A DNA stretch of 7,981 bases from an uncultured Lentisphaeria bacterium (GTDB lineage Bacteria; Verrucomicrobiota; Lentisphaeria; Victivallales; UBA1829): assembly GCA_905197955.1 (NCBI GenBank), contig CAJKAR010000083.1:1-7981 (forward strand). The letters are read 5' to 3'. Position 1 is the first letter of the stretch. Each line of letters begins with the position of its first letter. The notes beneath the pieces were generated by a model that was given only the letters and a program-made list of their open reading frames with translations, was not told the DNA's origin and made no database searches. Both the position numbers and the translations under genes were made by a program. This document shows positions 1 through 5,986 of the stretch, piece after piece.

Positions 1-32
1 GCTCTTGAGAAGAGCGCCTGACCAGTCCCTCT

Positions 33-97
33 GTTCTTTGCGCCGCTTTTCCGGCTGACGGATTCCCGTCCGCCGCGCGGCTTCTTTGCGAAAGAAC
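33..97 (+). promoter_or_regulatory. structured RNA leader, copy 1
   Basis: First of two related elements (the other is at 1882-1946). Bases 69-97 are identical to 1918-1946 (29 nt), and the 36 bases before them are clearly related. It folds as three nested stems: P1 33-39 with 91-97 (GTTCTTT/AAAGAAC), P2 42-46 with 77-81 (GCCGC/GCGGC), and P3 52-61 with 66-75 (one T-C mismatch, loop ATTC). P3 differs from copy 2 at two base pairs where both sides changed together, which supports a conserved RNA fold. Bases 83-87 (TCTTT) and 91-95 form a local hairpin that would compete with P1. Its end lies 41 bases before the ATG of the next gene, exactly as in copy 2. Its role is unknown: a cis-regulatory leader, a processing site or a dispersed repeat are all possible. 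Confidence 0.6.
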
Positions 98-138
98 AGA
101 AGTTCTCAAACTAAAATCAAAATAAGGAGTATGAGAAA

Positions 139-291
139 ATGGCTGCTTACGCAAGAATCTACGGATTTCAGGTTGTCGACGGTAAACACATCAAAGGCCG
201 GGAAGAGGAATTTACCTGCCTCGGAGGTAACTGTTATCTCTCCAATGGCGAATACGAAATGCTTGAGGAAATCCTCGAAAAAGAATTTTAA
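139..291 (+). CDS. 50-residue small hypothetical protein
   Basis: Function unknown. The protein begins MAAYARIYGFQVVDGKHIKG and ends in an acidic helix-like stretch (EMLEEILEKEF). Two cysteines lie mid-protein (CLGGNC). There is no signal peptide or membrane segment. The start is set by AAGGAG at 124-129, nine bases before ATG 139. An ATG at 131 lies one base after the same site and opens a different, unlikely frame. The gene is first in a run of three same-strand genes with gaps of 15 and 17 bases, so it is probably co-transcribed with them, and it sits directly downstream of the structured leader. It resembles the short accessory proteins common on conjugative elements, but I recognise no family. 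Confidence 0.7.
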   Translation: MAAYARIYGFQVVDGKHIKGREEEFTCLGGNCYLSNGEYEMLEEILEKEF

Positions 292-306
292 GCCAACGGA
301 GATGAA

Positions 307-1077
307 ATGATCATGAATAAAAACAGCAAATCCATCACCGTTCGCAACGCCTCTCCGCAGGAGATCGCAGAATTTATCCGTGAGGTCAACGGGAAAGAAA
401 GCCGGAAATTCAAAGTCGTTTATGATGACGGGCGGATTGAACAGAAACGGCTTTTTGTCAACGGCGAACGAATCGGTTATCTGGCGCCCCGCAAGAAGAA
501 AACCGGATATCTTTTCGATTTGCAGGGCGTTTACGTTATTTCCTGTGATTTACCGCAGGAAGTTGACCGGAATGCACAGTTTGAGCGGAATGCGAAACGG
601 CTGATGGAACTATTGGAAAAGTCCGGACTCTGGGCCAATGTCCGCAAAGAAATTCAAGGACTGCTGGACTTCGGATACGAGAACTATTGCAAACAGAACT
701 GTCCGTCAAGGATTTTCAATCCCGACCTTGCTTACAATATTCTTCACTGGAACGTCAAGAAGATGGACTTTCGGCCGCGACATGCCAGCCGTGAAGAAGC
801 CGCCCGCTGTAATGATATCACTCTGAATGCGATCGCAAATGCAATGTCAGGACCGGAGAACGAATACCAAACCCGCGTAGAAGGGCGGAGTTACGATATT
901 TCGTTTTCCTACAATGCCGGACAGATCGGCAAGCCGATGTGGAAAGCCTATCCCAATGACGCGCAGGGTGACGGAATCAGACGGGCGTGGTATTCAGAAG
1001 AATACCGTGGCTGCGGCAACGGTCATTATTATCTTGCCATCAATGCAACTCACGCAATTTACTACGAAAAAGACTGA
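307..1077 (+). CDS. hypothetical protein, 256 residues, unrecognised
   Basis: I do not recognise this protein. It is soluble-looking, with no signal peptide or membrane segment. Residues 33-80 read like a beta-rich domain (KFKVVYDDGRIEQKRLFVNG, then GYLAP and GYLFDLQGVYVI). Residues 85-130 look helical and charged, and the last 70 residues are rich in aromatics and glycine (WYSEEYRGCGNGHYYLAI). GGAG at 298-301 is 5 bases from ATG 307 and 11 from an in-frame ATG at 313. Neighbouring genes use 9-10 bases, so 313 is a serious alternative. An out-of-frame ATG AAA TGA at 302-310 overlaps the start. Even codon use and length support a real gene. It is probably translated from the same message as the 50-residue gene before it and the zinc-ribbon gene after it. 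Confidence 0.8.
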   Translation: MIMNKNSKSITVRNASPQEIAEFIREVNGKESRKFKVVYDDGRIEQKRLFVNGERIGYLAPRKKKTGYLFDLQGVYVISCDLPQEVDRNAQFERNAKRLMELLEKSGLWANVRKEIQGLLDFGYENYCKQNCPSRIFNPDLAYNILHWNVKKMDFRPRHASREEAARCNDITLNAIANAMSGPENEYQTRVEGRSYDISFSYNAGQIGKPMWKAYPNDAQGDGIRRAWYSEEYRGCGNGHYYLAINATHAIYYEKD

Positions 1078-1094
1078 AAAAGGAGAGACGGATC

Positions 1095-1838
1095 ATGAAA
1101 GAAAACATCAAACGGGACAATGCCATCGACCTGTTCAACGGTATTTTGAAAACGGCGCGCGATGCCGGCGCGTTGCAGGAACTCGACCGGATAATCGACT
1201 ACGATTCCGCATGTGAATTTGAGGAGAAAAATAAACGGCCGATTTCCAATTATGAGTTTAATTGTATCTTCTCTGTCGATTACGGCGGTTCGGAAGGCAT
1301 TTACATCGATGCCTGGCTCAATGGTTATTTGGATGAGTCCGGGCATACGCAACGGCTCCATTTCGGCACGATCAAGACGCTGGAACGCGATCTTGCCGCA
1401 ATGAAAATCATGGGTGAAGCCTGCGGGATTTTGCAATACTATGCCTCGGATTATCTCAGTAAAAATCTTTCCCGCTATGAACCCGATCCGACGAAATTGT
1501 CGCTGTTCCATAATTCGGATACGCCATTCTGCTGCCGTTCCTGCAAATCAATGGGAAATATCGCCGTATTGAAGCGTCCTTGCCCATGGAACGAACAGAT
1601 GAAGCAATATGCCTTCCGCTGCCAACTTTGCGGTGTGGAAACCAATTATTTCCTCTCCTCCGCCGAGTTGCGCAAAGCCTGGAACAACGGAGAATACTGG
1701 ATCAGAAAAAGTGATGCGCTTCTGGTCAAGTGTGATGCTTTGCAATCCGTTTGCAAGTTGCGCGAGCAGAAAATCTGCAATCTCGACTGTGCCAAATGCC
1801 CGTATCAAATCATCCGGGAGTTGCGCCATACGGTATAA
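1095..1838 (+). CDS. Lar-like zinc-ribbon protein, 247 residues
   Basis: The likely role is DNA-linked plasmid accessory function. Residues 145-202 carry a zinc ribbon of the kind seen in Lar-family restriction alleviation proteins: CRSC (147-150), then CQLCG (176-180), followed by an aromatic-rich turn and ELRKAWNNG (191-199), matching the ending E..(E/K)AWN(R/N) typical of that family. The N-terminal 140 residues (a helical start, then an acidic beta-like segment with VDYGGSEGIYIDAWLNGY) are unassigned. A second cysteine cluster lies at the end (C228, C232, C235, CAKCP). Classical Lar proteins are much shorter, so this is a larger relative or a fusion, and restriction alleviation is inference. 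The start is set by AAGGAG at 1080-1085, nine bases before ATG 1095. An upstream in-frame start at 987 would lie inside the previous gene and lacks this site. Confidence 0.75.
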   Translation: MKENIKRDNAIDLFNGILKTARDAGALQELDRIIDYDSACEFEEKNKRPISNYEFNCIFSVDYGGSEGIYIDAWLNGYLDESGHTQRLHFGTIKTLERDLAAMKIMGEACGILQYYASDYLSKNLSRYEPDPTKLSLFHNSDTPFCCRSCKSMGNIAVLKRPCPWNEQMKQYAFRCQLCGVETNYFLSSAELRKAWNNGEYWIRKSDALLVKCDALQSVCKLREQKICNLDCAKCPYQIIRELRHTV

Positions 1839-1881
1839 AGTCTGGTTATCGAACAACATCTCAAGTTAAAAACAAAATTCA

Positions 1882-1946
1882 GTTCTTCCGGCCGCTTGAC
1901 CGGCGGATGAAGTCTCATCCGCCGCGCGGCTTCTTTGCGAAAGAAC
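1882..1946 (+). promoter_or_regulatory. structured RNA leader, copy 2
   Basis: Second copy of the element at 33-97, with bases 1918-1946 identical to 69-97. P3 here is a perfect 10-bp stem (CGGCGGATGA 1901-1910 with 1915-1924) with loop AGTC. P2 is 1891-1895 with 1926-1930 and P1 is 1882-1887 with 1941-1946. Relative to copy 1, the A-T pair 1910/1915 is G-C and the T-A pair 1908/1917 is C-G, so pairing is kept while sequence changes. The element starts 43 bases after the stop of the preceding gene and ends 41 bases before ATG 1988. I see no clear promoter in between, so it may be an intercistronic RNA element as easily as the 5' end of a new transcript. Confidence 0.6.
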
Positions 1947-1987
1947 TGAATTCCCCAATAAACCAACAAAAAGAAGGAATCAAAAAG

Positions 1988-2422
1988 ATGAACAACACAC
2001 AAAACAGAAACAACGTCCGTAACACCAACAACGCTAATCCCTCCAAAAAGTTCACGATCGCCGATCCGGACTCCAAGGCGACCGACAGCCAGCGCCGCGC
2101 GATTGGTCACGCAATCAAGAATGGTTCCTGGAAACGCTTCTCCGCGGAAGACTGGAAGAATCTCACCAAAGGCCGTGCCTCGGAAATTATCGACCAGATC
2201 CGCGCCAAAGAGGGCGATCCGCTTGCCTCCTGGGGACAGAAAAAGCGTTTTCTGGAACTGGTCCGGGAAGGATTTCTGCGCGGTGTCAAGCGCGAAACCT
2301 TCAAGAATCTCCGCAATGAGCAGATCAAGCGCATGATCTACAAAGGCATGAAGAACAAGGAAGCCGGAACTTTCGCCGGACCGTATCTCCATCCGGACGA
2401 TCCGACTCCGGCTGCCGCCTGA
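1988..2422 (+). CDS. basic protein with two tandem ~49-residue repeats
   Basis: A 144-residue, strongly basic protein of unknown function. After an Asn-rich, probably disordered start (residues 1-20) come two copies of one unit. Copy 1 runs from about SQRRAIG (34-40) through KNLTKGRASEIIDQI, and copy 2 from GQKKRFL (83-89) through KNLRNEQIKRMI. Shared positions include Q-(R/K)-(R/K), a Gly in the middle, E..(W/F)KNL and a final hydrophobic helix. The first unit resembles the short TxxQ...LTKxEASxxID type of helical motif (DUF3072-like), from memory only. The C-terminus is Pro- and Ala-rich. Basic helical repeats suggest nucleic-acid binding, which is inference. AGAAGGA at 1972-1978 is nine bases before ATG 1988. 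The gene has its own copy of the leader and its own terminator, so it can act as a single-gene unit. Confidence 0.8.
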   Translation: MNNTQNRNNVRNTNNANPSKKFTIADPDSKATDSQRRAIGHAIKNGSWKRFSAEDWKNLTKGRASEIIDQIRAKEGDPLASWGQKKRFLELVREGFLRGVKRETFKNLRNEQIKRMIYKGMKNKEAGTFAGPYLHPDDPTPAAA

Positions 2423-2435
2423 AGCGTTACCATCC

Positions 2436-2472
2436 CCCGGCTATGGAACACACCTCTTAGCCGGGATTTTTT
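2436..2472 (+). terminator. rho-independent terminator
   Basis: CCCGGCTA (2436-2443) pairs perfectly with TAGCCGGG (2458-2465). The loop is 14 bases, and after one A there are six Ts (2467-2472). It starts 13 bases after the stop of the 144-residue gene and should end its transcript. Confidence 0.85.
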
Positions 2473-2489
2473 ACTTTTTGTCACAATCT

Positions 2490-3281
2490 GCCGAGAGTAT
2501 TTCGCGAACTCCATCCATCATAAGGAATCAAAGTTCGATATGGTTGAGAAGGATCGTTTCTGGCGGCCAAGATCAATCCCGCTACGTTGAAGGGGATGCA
2601 GCATCTTCCAGACGACCATCAATCCTGAAACCCGGAAACGAAGTCCCGCTTTTCATACTGGGTGTGGACGAATCCCGCGAACAAACCCGCAGGATATTGG
2701 CGATGCAGCACAAATCCCACACATTGGAGGGCCTGAAAGACCAATCCAACAAAGAAGGAATCATTCGCAAGCATCACTCCTTCCAACGCTTGTTGGAACC
2801 ATACGCTGTGGTCAATCCCTATGCCGAAGAACTTTTCTACGAAGACGACCGTCTCCAAGCCCGAAGAGACCAGCACAAATTCCTGAATTTGTGCAAGGCC
2901 GTAGCCTTCCTCAATCAAATGAAAAAGCCCCTGAAAAACTACAATGGCATTGACTACATCGAAGTTTCGAGAGAGGATATCCAACAAGCAACCGAACTCG
3001 CCAGCGAACTTCTCGGAATCTCCCTCGACGACCTCTCACTCCCCGCTCGGAACCTCCTCCAACTTCTATTGGAGATGAACCGGAAGACCTTCACCCGAAA
3101 AGAAGTGATGGACCACACTGGCTGGACCAAGCCCCGCCTCCACATCCACCTGACTGAACTAATCAAAATGGAACTGGTTCTCCCCGAATCCACGAAGAAG
3201 AACCAGCTCCAGACCTACAAACTCCTCTACAACGGCGAAGGCCAAAATGGAAGAAGGTTTTTACTCGGTCTTCGTCCCTGA
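2490..3281 (+). pseudogene. C-terminal remnant of mobile-element primase-like protein
   Basis: From about 2620 the frame encodes a sequence I associate with the C-terminal half of large CHC2/Toprim primase-like proteins of mobile elements. It contains FQRLLEPYAVVNPYAEELFY, then DDRLQARRDQHKFLNLCKAV, then YIEVSREDIQQA, a SLDDLSLPARNLL linker, a winged-helix-like part (FTRKEVMDHTGWTKPRLHIHL) and a GRRFLLGL end. The family assignment is from memory. CHC2 zinc finger and Toprim regions are absent. The frame stays open from a TTG at 2478 (267 residues), but 2478-2620 in that frame has many rare codons (ATA, AGG, AGA). More gene-like reading occurs in another frame at 2498-2587 (FDMVEKDRFWRPRSIP) and a third at 2584-2625 (TLKGMQHLPDDHQ), so the 5' part looks frameshifted. 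There is no good ribosome binding site, and a terminator lies directly upstream. It is probably a dead, 5'-truncated gene. Confidence 0.55.
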
Positions 3282-3304
3282 TTCACCCACTGTTCACTCC
3301 AAAT

Positions 3305-4186
3305 TCAAATGAGATTACTCGTATGTAGATATTGCATATATTTTGTTGTATTAACTGCATACAAGAAAGATATATTGAGCGTATCAAGCGTTTGTTTTGT
3401 CATCATATTAATAAAAAAATTTGTATCTTTCGGACAGTTAAAAGAGAATATTTTTTGAATATCTTTTCCTATACTTTTTGTTGGGGCAGAATAGCTAAAC
3501 CAAAATTTACGATTTAAAGTGTTTCCTCTGATTTGTATTGCTATTCCAAATAAATCCAAAAAGTTCAAAAATGCTCTTACCGCATTAGTACTATCAATCA
3601 TTTCCCTTGATGCTTGGAGAAAGAAAGGAAAACTAACTAAGTCATGCTTTTTCTTTGGGTTTGAATTTAGCAGATGAATTATCATCATTCCCTGCTTACC
3701 TTTGCTTTCATATTCAGTCAATAATAAGAAATGCTTTACTTCTGTTTTTTTGTCTATTGATATTTGGAAAATATTATTAGATTTATGACAAAGATTTCTT
3801 ATAGTTGCAATTGGAAATATAGAAGAATATTCTAAATTCATGTAATTCTCTACAATGTTCCAATCCGCTAATTCTACTTGAGGGACTTGATAACTTCTTC
3901 TTATCAATTCTGATTCATCTGCGACATCTATATTGTTTGTTTGATTGGCTGATTGCAATAGCCAATTACGTAGATATTTTTCATAATCTAATCTTTGAGC
4001 ATCATCTAGTTTGAGAATATTCCAACCTTTTGTTGCTCTTATCATATCAATTAATGCAAGGCAATTGGGATTTTGGCAAATTTCTCGACCGTTGCAATCC
4101 TTTATTTTATTTCTCTGGCATTGCAAGAAATTAAGAATTGTTCCTGCGGCAATAACAGCATCACTAAATTTTAAAGTTGTAGTCAT
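3305..4186 (-). CDS. second gene of AT-rich pair, 293 residues, unrecognised
   Basis: I do not recognise this protein. It starts MTTTLKFSDAVIAAGTILNF, probably helical, followed by a cysteine cluster C23, C31, C37, C42 (CNGREICQNPNC inside it) that could bind a metal. A mixed domain follows, with IFQISIDKKTEVKHFLLLTE and MMIIHLL (about 139-173) and a helical stretch SREMIDSTNAVRAFLNFLDL (about 193-212). There is no signal peptide or convincing membrane span. Its ATG overlaps the stop of the upstream gene by one base (TAATG) and is preceded by GGAG ten bases away, so the two are translationally coupled and likely work together. A/T-ending codons dominate, unlike the flanking genes, which points to recent transfer. 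It converges with the primase-like remnant, with only 23 bases between the two stops. Confidence 0.75.
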   Translation of the reverse strand: MTTTLKFSDAVIAAGTILNFLQCQRNKIKDCNGREICQNPNCLALIDMIRATKGWNILKLDDAQRLDYEKYLRNWLLQSANQTNNIDVADESELIRRSYQVPQVELADWNIVENYMNLEYSSIFPIATIRNLCHKSNNIFQISIDKKTEVKHFLLLTEYESKGKQGMMIIHLLNSNPKKKHDLVSFPFFLQASREMIDSTNAVRAFLNFLDLFGIAIQIRGNTLNRKFWFSYSAPTKSIGKDIQKIFSFNCPKDTNFFINMMTKQTLDTLNISFLYAVNTTKYMQYLHTSNLI

Positions 4187-4695
4187 TATCGTATATCTCC
4201 AAATTCGATAGCGTCAAATTCATCTATAGATAAATCTTGAAGTCGATATTCAACCCCTGATGGATTGGCTCTTTCGTCAACAGGAACCTCTTCAAGCCGT
4301 CCTCGAATGTTGTCACTTAATGGAATTAAGTAAACCAATGGCCGAAAATCAGAAATGGGTGCTTTTTCTATTATAGATAAAATTATGTTATATTCTGCGA
4401 CAGATATTTGTTTTTTTCCTAGGTAAATATTTGCGGCAGTAGTTAATCCGGTTCTATTTTGTTCGATTTTTGAACAATGTGTATCATTTCCAGAAATAGC
4501 ACGACGCAAATCGGAATAAATATATAGAGGAGACGAGCTTGGAGGTATTTGAGCATAGGGATGACACGTCCCTACTGAACGTGGGTCAAATATCGGCGAA
4601 CACCAAACAAAAAACTTTTGCGCAAAATACATCTTCGCTATAAGATAAGATAGATAAGTATTGGTTGAATATAATATTTTAGTATCATCAAGCAT
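4186..4695 (-). CDS. first gene of AT-rich pair, 169 residues, unrecognised
   Basis: Function unknown. The start is the ATG at 4695 with GGAG ten bases upstream. A GTG at 4731 gives 12 more residues but has no such site. The protein begins MLDDTKILYSTNTYLSYLIA. Stretches that look like conserved blocks are FFVWCSPIFDPRS, PPSSSPLYIYSDL, GNDTHCSKIEQNRTGL, DFRPLVYLIPL and VPVDERANPSGVEYRLQDL, ending DEFDAIEFGDIR. It gives the impression of a compact enzyme-like or adaptor domain with many fixed polar residues, but I cannot name a family. It is the leader gene of a two-gene operon in foreign, AT-rich DNA, the typical setting of defence or toxin-antitoxin cargo; that role is inference. No clear promoter was found in the AT-rich DNA upstream. 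Confidence 0.8.
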   Translation of the reverse strand: MLDDTKILYSTNTYLSYLIAKMYFAQKFFVWCSPIFDPRSVGTCHPYAQIPPSSSPLYIYSDLRRAISGNDTHCSKIEQNRTGLTTAANIYLGKKQISVAEYNIILSIIEKAPISDFRPLVYLIPLSDNIRGRLEEVPVDERANPSGVEYRLQDLSIDEFDAIEFGDIR

Positions 4696-4770
4696 TTCTC
4701 GCAAGCTCCAACTATATAGAATTCGGTACACTCATAACATTAATCTCAATATGTATAAAAAACAAACTTT

Positions 4771-5637
4771 CTATTCGCTTTTTAACGTTTTTAAATATTT
4801 TATCTTTTCCATAAACTTTGCTCCCACTCGGTCAAATACGCGCGGGATATAGGAATCCGGCCTTAATACTTTCTGGCCGGAGCAGAACTTTTTCCGGTTA
4901 ATTGCATTGGTCGTGGCCTTGGCAATTTCGGTGGTGTGTGTAACGGTAATGACCTCGGTTTCGGCCAAGACCTGCCTGCCGGATTTCAGGGTGTAGATTT
5001 TTGCCTTTTCATCGAATCGCTGGATTTTATCCCATGCAGCCTGTAAGGTCAGTTTGCCGAGCTCGTAATCCCAACGCATGTAGACGAGGTATTGGGCTTT
5101 CTCTTCCAATGAGTGGTCGGCGACTTCCGCTTGACAGGCTTTGCGGAGGGTGCGGATGATCTTCGCATTGGCTTTCAGGAGCGTTGCTCGCTTTTTCTCG
5201 TATCGCAATCGGAGTTGTTCGAGCCGGACGTTTTGCAATTCGGTGATGTTCCGGCGTTTGGTTGCCAACTCTTCTTGGCGTTGCGCTTTCTCTTCATCCG
5301 TATCGGTCAATGACAAACGCAGGTGCATGTCATGATTCAGAATTTGCCGCTTATCTTTGTAGCCGACCTTGATTTTGCGGACTTCCGCTTCGTAGTCTTT
5401 CCTCAAACGGTCTTCGGATTGCAGTTTATTCGTGTCCAACGACGGCAGGTCGAATTCCAGACACGCGCAATATTCGGGCCAATGCTCAATGACCTTGCCT
5501 TCGAAGAGGACGACCGGATATTTTAGCTTTTCGGCGTGAAAGATGCGCTTTCGCAAGGCATCCAATGCGGCGGCATCGGGAGCGGGAAACAGCTTCGCTA
5601 CCGGATGTTGTTCTAATTTCTTTTGAATTTTCGCCAT
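4771..5637 (-). CDS. ParB-like protein with degenerate N-domain and coiled coil
   Basis: Residues 11-66 follow the pattern of a ParB/Srx-fold N-domain: HPVAKLFP at 11-18, helical ALDALRKRI, then YPVVLFEGKVI (40-50) and ACLEFDLP (58-65). In active relatives the segment after the strand reads DGRNR-like; here it is EHWPEY, so the usual Arg-rich nucleotide or phosphate contact is missing. Residues 75-185 are charged and heptad-like (a long coiled coil), followed by a mixed region with TEVITVTHTTEIAKATTNAI. A partition or transcription-regulator-like role is possible, but catalysis or CTP use is doubtful. The start has GGGAG ten bases upstream, and a promoter lies just before it. The last ~13 residues (MEKIKYLKTLKSE) use AT-rich codons and lie in the island, so the original C-terminus may be lost. 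Confidence 0.75.
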   Translation of the reverse strand: MAKIQKKLEQHPVAKLFPAPDAAALDALRKRIFHAEKLKYPVVLFEGKVIEHWPEYCACLEFDLPSLDTNKLQSEDRLRKDYEAEVRKIKVGYKDKRQILNHDMHLRLSLTDTDEEKAQRQEELATKRRNITELQNVRLEQLRLRYEKKRATLLKANAKIIRTLRKACQAEVADHSLEEKAQYLVYMRWDYELGKLTLQAAWDKIQRFDEKAKIYTLKSGRQVLAETEVITVTHTTEIAKATTNAINRKKFCSGQKVLRPDSYIPRVFDRVGAKFMEKIKYLKTLKSE

Positions 5638-5670
5638 TGCCGATTGTCTCCCGCTTGATATTTTCGAAGA

Positions 5671-5699
5671 AATGTAATATCGTTATGCTGTAAAGTCAA
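5671..5699 (-). promoter_or_regulatory. sigma70-type promoter of the ParB-like gene
   Basis: On the minus strand TTGACT (5699-5694) and TACATT (5676-5671) are separated by exactly 17 bases, matching the -35/-10 consensus at 5 of 6 and 4 of 6 positions. Transcription would start near 5664, about 27 bases before ATG 5637 and just ahead of its GGGAG site. It may mark the ParB-like gene as the start of a separate transcription unit. Confidence 0.55.
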
Positions 5700-5986
5700 G
5701 CAGAGAAAAGAGATGTATCCGATTTTTCTGAAATATTGAGCCCATCAACTGACGTTCCGAAGTGAAACGGCGGCGCAAGCAATCTTGCGCTCATGTTGAA
5801 TCTTGACTCTGATTTTGAAAATATACTCTGCAGCTGGGATTGAGTCTTCTCCCGGTTCAAATATTTCGGATACTCTTTCCGATTCAGGATTATCTCCTTT
5901 TTCCTGTAAGTATCTATATTGTATCTTATATAAAAATCAATTAGTGCTATTAAAATGCCTGTGACGATTCCTGGTATGCTTTCCAT
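5696..5986 (-). CDS. doubtful 96-residue frame with one hydrophobic segment
   Basis: A weak candidate. It starts MESIPGIVTGILIALIDFYI, a plausible single membrane-spanning helix, followed by a basic, Lys- and Arg-rich stretch (RYNIDTYRKKEIILNRKEY) as expected for the inner side of a membrane anchor. The rest has no recognisable pattern. There is no ribosome binding site before ATG 5986, unlike the other genes here, and the 3' end overlaps the promoter of the ParB-like gene. A 7-bp hairpin (5773-5779 with 5784-5790, loop CAAT) falls within it. It could be a small membrane protein, a fragment of one, or chance. Confidence 0.2.
   Translation of the reverse strand: MESIPGIVTGILIALIDFYIRYNIDTYRKKEIILNRKEYPKYLNREKTQSQLQSIFSKSESRFNMSARLLAPPFHFGTSVDGLNISEKSDTSLFSA

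Larger units (their letters stand above)
3290..4830. other. AT-rich cargo island
   Basis: Composition changes abruptly on both sides. As samples, 3361-3420 has 15 G/C in 60 bases, whereas 7261-7320 has 33 in 60. The island begins just after the primase-like remnant stops and ends inside the last codons of the ParB-like gene. It contains one two-gene minus-strand operon and little else. I found no transposase, no clear terminal inverted repeats and no convincing direct repeat at the edges, so the way it arrived is unknown. Edges are accurate to perhaps 30 bases. Confidence 0.65.

Noticed and set aside
1..21. Possible last codons of an upstream plus-strand gene (frame ending ...LEKSA, TGA at 19-21), with a 6-bp hairpin at 1-15
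   Set aside because: Only six codons are visible, too few to support a gene, and the hairpin has no T-run to be a terminator.
86..310. Plus-strand open frame of 74 codons over the first small gene
   Set aside because: It starts inside the leader, lacks a ribosome binding site and is the wrong frame relative to the well-supported gene at 139-291.
33..1946. CRISPR array
   Set aside because: Only two repeat copies, about 1.8 kb apart with genes between them; no regular spacers anywhere in the window.
1805..2392. Long minus-strand open frame opposite the 144-residue gene
   Set aside because: Mirror frame of a gene with a clear ribosome binding site, internal repeat and terminator; its own start has no ribosome binding site and it spans the leader.
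3282..4850. Insertion sequence flanked by target duplications around the AT-rich island
   Set aside because: Only short shared words such as CCCACT and TCAAAT occur at both edges, with no terminal inverted repeats and no transposase.
4856..4881. 7-bp inverted repeat TCCGGCC/GGCCGGA as a terminator
   Set aside because: It lies inside the ParB-like coding region, has a 12-base loop and no T-run.
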